Shown piece by piece: positions 61,839 through 64,000 of a stretch of 64,000 nt of DNA. The notes beneath the pieces are model-generated. The model was not told the origin of the DNA. It saw only the letters and a program-made list of their open reading frames with translations, and searched no databases. The stretch spans positions 324,234 through 388,233 of the forward strand of contig NZ_KQ947393.1 of the NCBI RefSeq assembly GCF_001484965.1. Reading direction: 5' to 3'. Made by a program: the position numbers and the translations under genes. Numbering within the stretch: position 1 is the stretch's first letter; each line of letters opens with the position of its first letter. The DNA comes from Shouchella shacheensis. GTDB taxonomy: Bacteria; Bacillota; Bacilli; Bacillales; Bacillaceae_D.

Positions 61839-63246
61839 TCTCTTTCTTTTCTCTTTTTTTTCGTGTCTTTGGTGGCTCTTTGGTTTCCACTTCTTCTTTC
61901 GGGATCGTAATCGTAAATTTCACACCCTGCTCTGTATTCTCCACCTGCGCTTGCCCGTGATGCAAGTCGGCAATTTGCTTTACAATCGCCAGACCCAAGC
62001 CAAATTTCCCCTTATTCCCTTTGTAAAACGGGTTAAAAAGCTTGGTCAAGTCCGCGTCAATCGGCTCCCCTTTGTTTTCAACAATGATGTCATAGGAGGA
62101 AGTGTAATTGACTGCTCGTATCCACAACGTTTCCTGTGCATAGCGCAGGCCGTTTTCAACAAGGTTTTCAAGCAGGACTTCGAATTGCTCGATATCGGCC
62201 TCGATCTTGACTTCCGCCCCTTCTACGACAATGGTTACATCGTCTCGCTGGTAGCGAAAGCGCTCCTCGATTTGAAAAGCAAGCTGGCCAAACGGAAATT
62301 TCGTGAGGTTCAAGTTGTCGTCCTTCATTTGATCCAGCTTCGTGTAGTACAACATATCGATCACGCGACGCTCCATGCGGTTGGCTTCCTCGGTGATGAC
62401 ATCCATTGTCTGATTCAGGTTCTCTTTTGGTAAAACGCCATCTTTCACAGACTGAGCGTAGCTTTTTATCACCATAATCGGTGTCTTGAGCTCATGAGAA
62501 GCGTGTTGGATAAACGTCTTCTGAGCCCGGTCATAACTATTTAAATTCTGGCGCATGCGCTCAAACTGACCAGAAAGGCGTTCAAAGTCCTCATCCCCTT
62601 CCCACTTCAATGGCTCACGCCAATTTCGGTTGCCAATTTTCTCAAGGTGGTGGCCAAGGATCGCTAGTGGCTGCCGCAAATAATGCTTCAACCAGATTGC
62701 CGGTAACAGACTTAAACCGCTCGTAAGCAAAAGCAAATAAAGCAGCCGCTCCCAGAGGTTGTTCACCATCTCATCACGATAAGTGTCCCACATGTAGGCC
62801 ACATGATAGCCTTCCTGGTTGCCTGCGAATTCCCCTTTAGCTATAGAATAAAAAATGGTCTGTCCTTCATATTGAACCTCATAGCGCCCTCGATCATCCG
62901 TCTGATTAAGAGCACTTTCACTCATTTCCGTAAGAACGCTGATCGGCGGACGTGCAGATTCATCATCAACGATTAGATTCCCATTATCTACCCACATTAA
63001 AAAAGGAACGACCGCTCGTTGTTCGTTTCGCGACTCAATGAAGTCATAATTGGAAGGGGGAGGCTCCAATTCATTTAAAATCGGGTAAAGGGCTCGATTC
63101 TGTTCCCCTTCAATAATTCGATATGTCTCCTCTGTCAATGTGCCGCGAATCGAAATCGGGTAAACAATAATAATGGAAAGAACGACAAGCACAATTAACG
63201 AAACGAACGCTAGCCAGATTCGTTTCGTTAAGTTGATTTTAATCAT
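61816..63246 (-). CDS. cssS: Sensor histidine kinase CssS-like (secretion stress)
   Basis: 476 aa. Two membrane helices (about 10-31 and 166-186) flank an extracytoplasmic sensor of about 135 residues; HAMP; HisKA with His251 in [20 protein letters not shown]; then an HATPase domain ending [37 protein letters not shown] and the H-box region are very close to B. subtilis CssS, and the N-terminal [16 protein letters not shown] also parallels it. A basic tail ([16 protein letters not shown]) is extra. CssS senses misfolded secreted proteins. Confidence 0.82.
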   Translation of the reverse strand: MIKINLTKRIWLAFVSLIVLVVLSIIIVYPISIRGTLTEETYRIIEGEQNRALYPILNELEPPPSNYDFIESRNEQRAVVPFLMWVDNGNLIVDDESARPPISVLTEMSESALNQTDDRGRYEVQYEGQTIFYSIAKGEFAGNQEGYHVAYMWDTYRDEMVNNLWERLLYLLLLTSGLSLLPAIWLKHYLRQPLAILGHHLEKIGNRNWREPLKWEGDEDFERLSGQFERMRQNLNSYDRAQKTFIQHASHELKTPIMVIKSYAQSVKDGVLPKENLNQTMDVITEEANRMERRVIDMLYYTKLDQMKDDNLNLTKFPFGQLAFQIEERFRYQRDDVTIVVEGAEVKIEADIEQFEVLLENLVENGLRYAQETLWIRAVNYTSSYDIIVENKGEPIDADLTKLFNPFYKGNKGKFGLGLAIVKQIADLHHGQAQVENTEQGVKFTITIPKEEVETKEPPKTRKKREKKEKPGEEQE

Positions 63247-63923
63247 GAGGATAGGATCCGATAGCCATAGCCATAAAGCGTTTCAAGATGGATGCGCGGC
63301 ATCTTTTTGCGTACGCGGCGAACGACATCATCAACAGCACGTTCGGAGCCGAAATAATTCTCTCCCCAAACATGCTCAATGATCCGCTCTCTTGAAAAAG
63401 CTTTGCCGATATCTGCGGATAAAAGCAGAATTAAGTCCATTTCCTTTGTCGTTAAATCAACCACTTCCGAGGAATCCTCTAGATCAACGATTGTTCGTCC
63501 AACTGGATCAATGCTGTATTGGTTCAACTCGACCTTTTGCTGATCGGAGCTGTGAGTCCCGTAGACGCGGTTAAGGAGCTTTTTTGCACGTATGATTAAC
63601 TCTTGAGGCAAAAATGGCTTCGAAAGATAATCATCGCTCCCCATCTCTAACCCAAGTACACGGTCCAAGTCCTGATCCCGTGCGGAGATGAAGATCACAG
63701 GAGTATCGCTTTGCTCTTTAATTGCCTTGAGTACGTGATAACCGTCCGTACCTGGCAGCATGATATCAAGAACCCACAGATGGGGCTTATCGCTCACAGC
63801 CGCCACTGCGGCATCTCCATCTGGAAAGATGGTCACTTCAAAGCCCTCTTTTTGCAAGTACGCTTTTAGAACCTCGGATAAATTTTCTTCGTCTTCAACT
63901 AAGTAGATTTGGTAAGCTTCCAC
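63243..63923 (-). CDS. cssR: OmpR-family response regulator CssR-like
   Basis: 226 aa, GTG start after AAGGAGG. Receiver domain with phospho-acceptor Asp53 (WVLDIMLPGTDGY), conserved Lys in YLSKPFLPQEL, and an OmpR-type winged helix (TTKEMDLILLLSADIGKAFSRE, ERAVDDVVRRVRKKM). Overlaps cssS by 4 nt. In B. subtilis CssR induces the quality-control proteases HtrA and HtrB. A TAAAAT -10 stands about 30 bp upstream at 63955. Confidence 0.82.
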   Translation of the reverse strand: MEAYQIYLVEDEENLSEVLKAYLQKEGFEVTIFPDGDAAVAAVSDKPHLWVLDIMLPGTDGYHVLKAIKEQSDTPVIFISARDQDLDRVLGLEMGSDDYLSKPFLPQELIIRAKKLLNRVYGTHSSDQQKVELNQYSIDPVGRTIVDLEDSSEVVDLTTKEMDLILLLSADIGKAFSRERIIEHVWGENYFGSERAVDDVVRRVRKKMPRIHLETLYGYGYRILSS

Positions 63924-64000
63924 CTTAAATCCTCCTTACCGATCGTTTCTACCTATTTTACATAAAAGTGGCGCCTTCCGCGACTTTTCGGGTGGTTTTA

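Overview
The window reads as chromosome of a Bacillaceae member (low-GC Firmicute), probably alkaliphilic or halophilic. Three B. subtilis-like gene neighbourhoods occur in order: yrbG-yrzE-yajC-tgt-queA-ruvBA-yebC-coxA-safA-nadACB-nifS-niaR-pheA-pheB-obg, hemEHY-pbpF, and ecsCBA-hit-serC-yhaH-hpr-prsA-yhaL-yhaM. The alkaliphile/halophile guess rests on a teichuronopeptide-type (TupA-like) wall-polymer cluster and a strongly acidic C-terminal tail on PrsA. No tRNA, rRNA, CRISPR array, prophage or complete insertion sequence was seen.

Region 1 (1-17500) is accessory: a surface-glycopolymer locus. One long minus-strand series carries two glycosyltransferase family 4 (GT4) enzymes, a TuaG-like GT2 enzyme, a TagG-like ABC permease, a TagH-like ATPase with two fused nucleotide-binding domains, two large GT2 paralogues with extra N- and C-terminal domains, a TupA-like ATP-grasp protein and two ATP-grasp paralogues (one cut by the window edge). 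Precursor genes galU and ugd/tuaD lie upstream, with a second nucleotide-sugar dehydrogenase divergent. The inferred product is an exported UDP-sugar-derived wall polymer, perhaps decorated with amino acids by the ATP-grasp ligases.

Region 2 (17500-24700) holds an APC permease, a frameshifted TnpB remnant, small membrane proteins and the yajC-tgt-queA tRNA-queuosine unit. Region 3 (24700-39100) holds Holliday-junction helicase genes, yebC, spore-coat-type proteins (CoxA-like, SafA), NAD biosynthesis with its regulator NiaR, prephenate dehydratase with its ACT partner, and obg. Between obg and hemY is a compact transcription unit: a sigma-A-like promoter, a 29-codon leader ORF, an attenuator-like hairpin set, a 20-codon ORF and a YrzI-family small protein.

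Region 4 (39800-52000) holds haem synthesis, a class A PBP, the LiaIGFSR envelope-stress system (liaH not seen, a broken small gene in its place) and ccdA. Region 5 (52100-64000) holds EcsABC, HIT, SerC, the ScoC/Hpr regulator, a YpmS-like protein, two YjcZ-type micro-proteins, PrsA, YhaL, YhaM and a CssRS-like secretion-stress two-component pair.

A family of roughly 120-bp palindromic repeats recurs at seven intergenic sites, always next to gene 3' ends and usually next to a terminator hairpin. Sequence differences between copies keep the stems paired. Start codons were chosen from Shine-Dalgarno spacing and family N-termini, and several differ from the longest possible reading frame.
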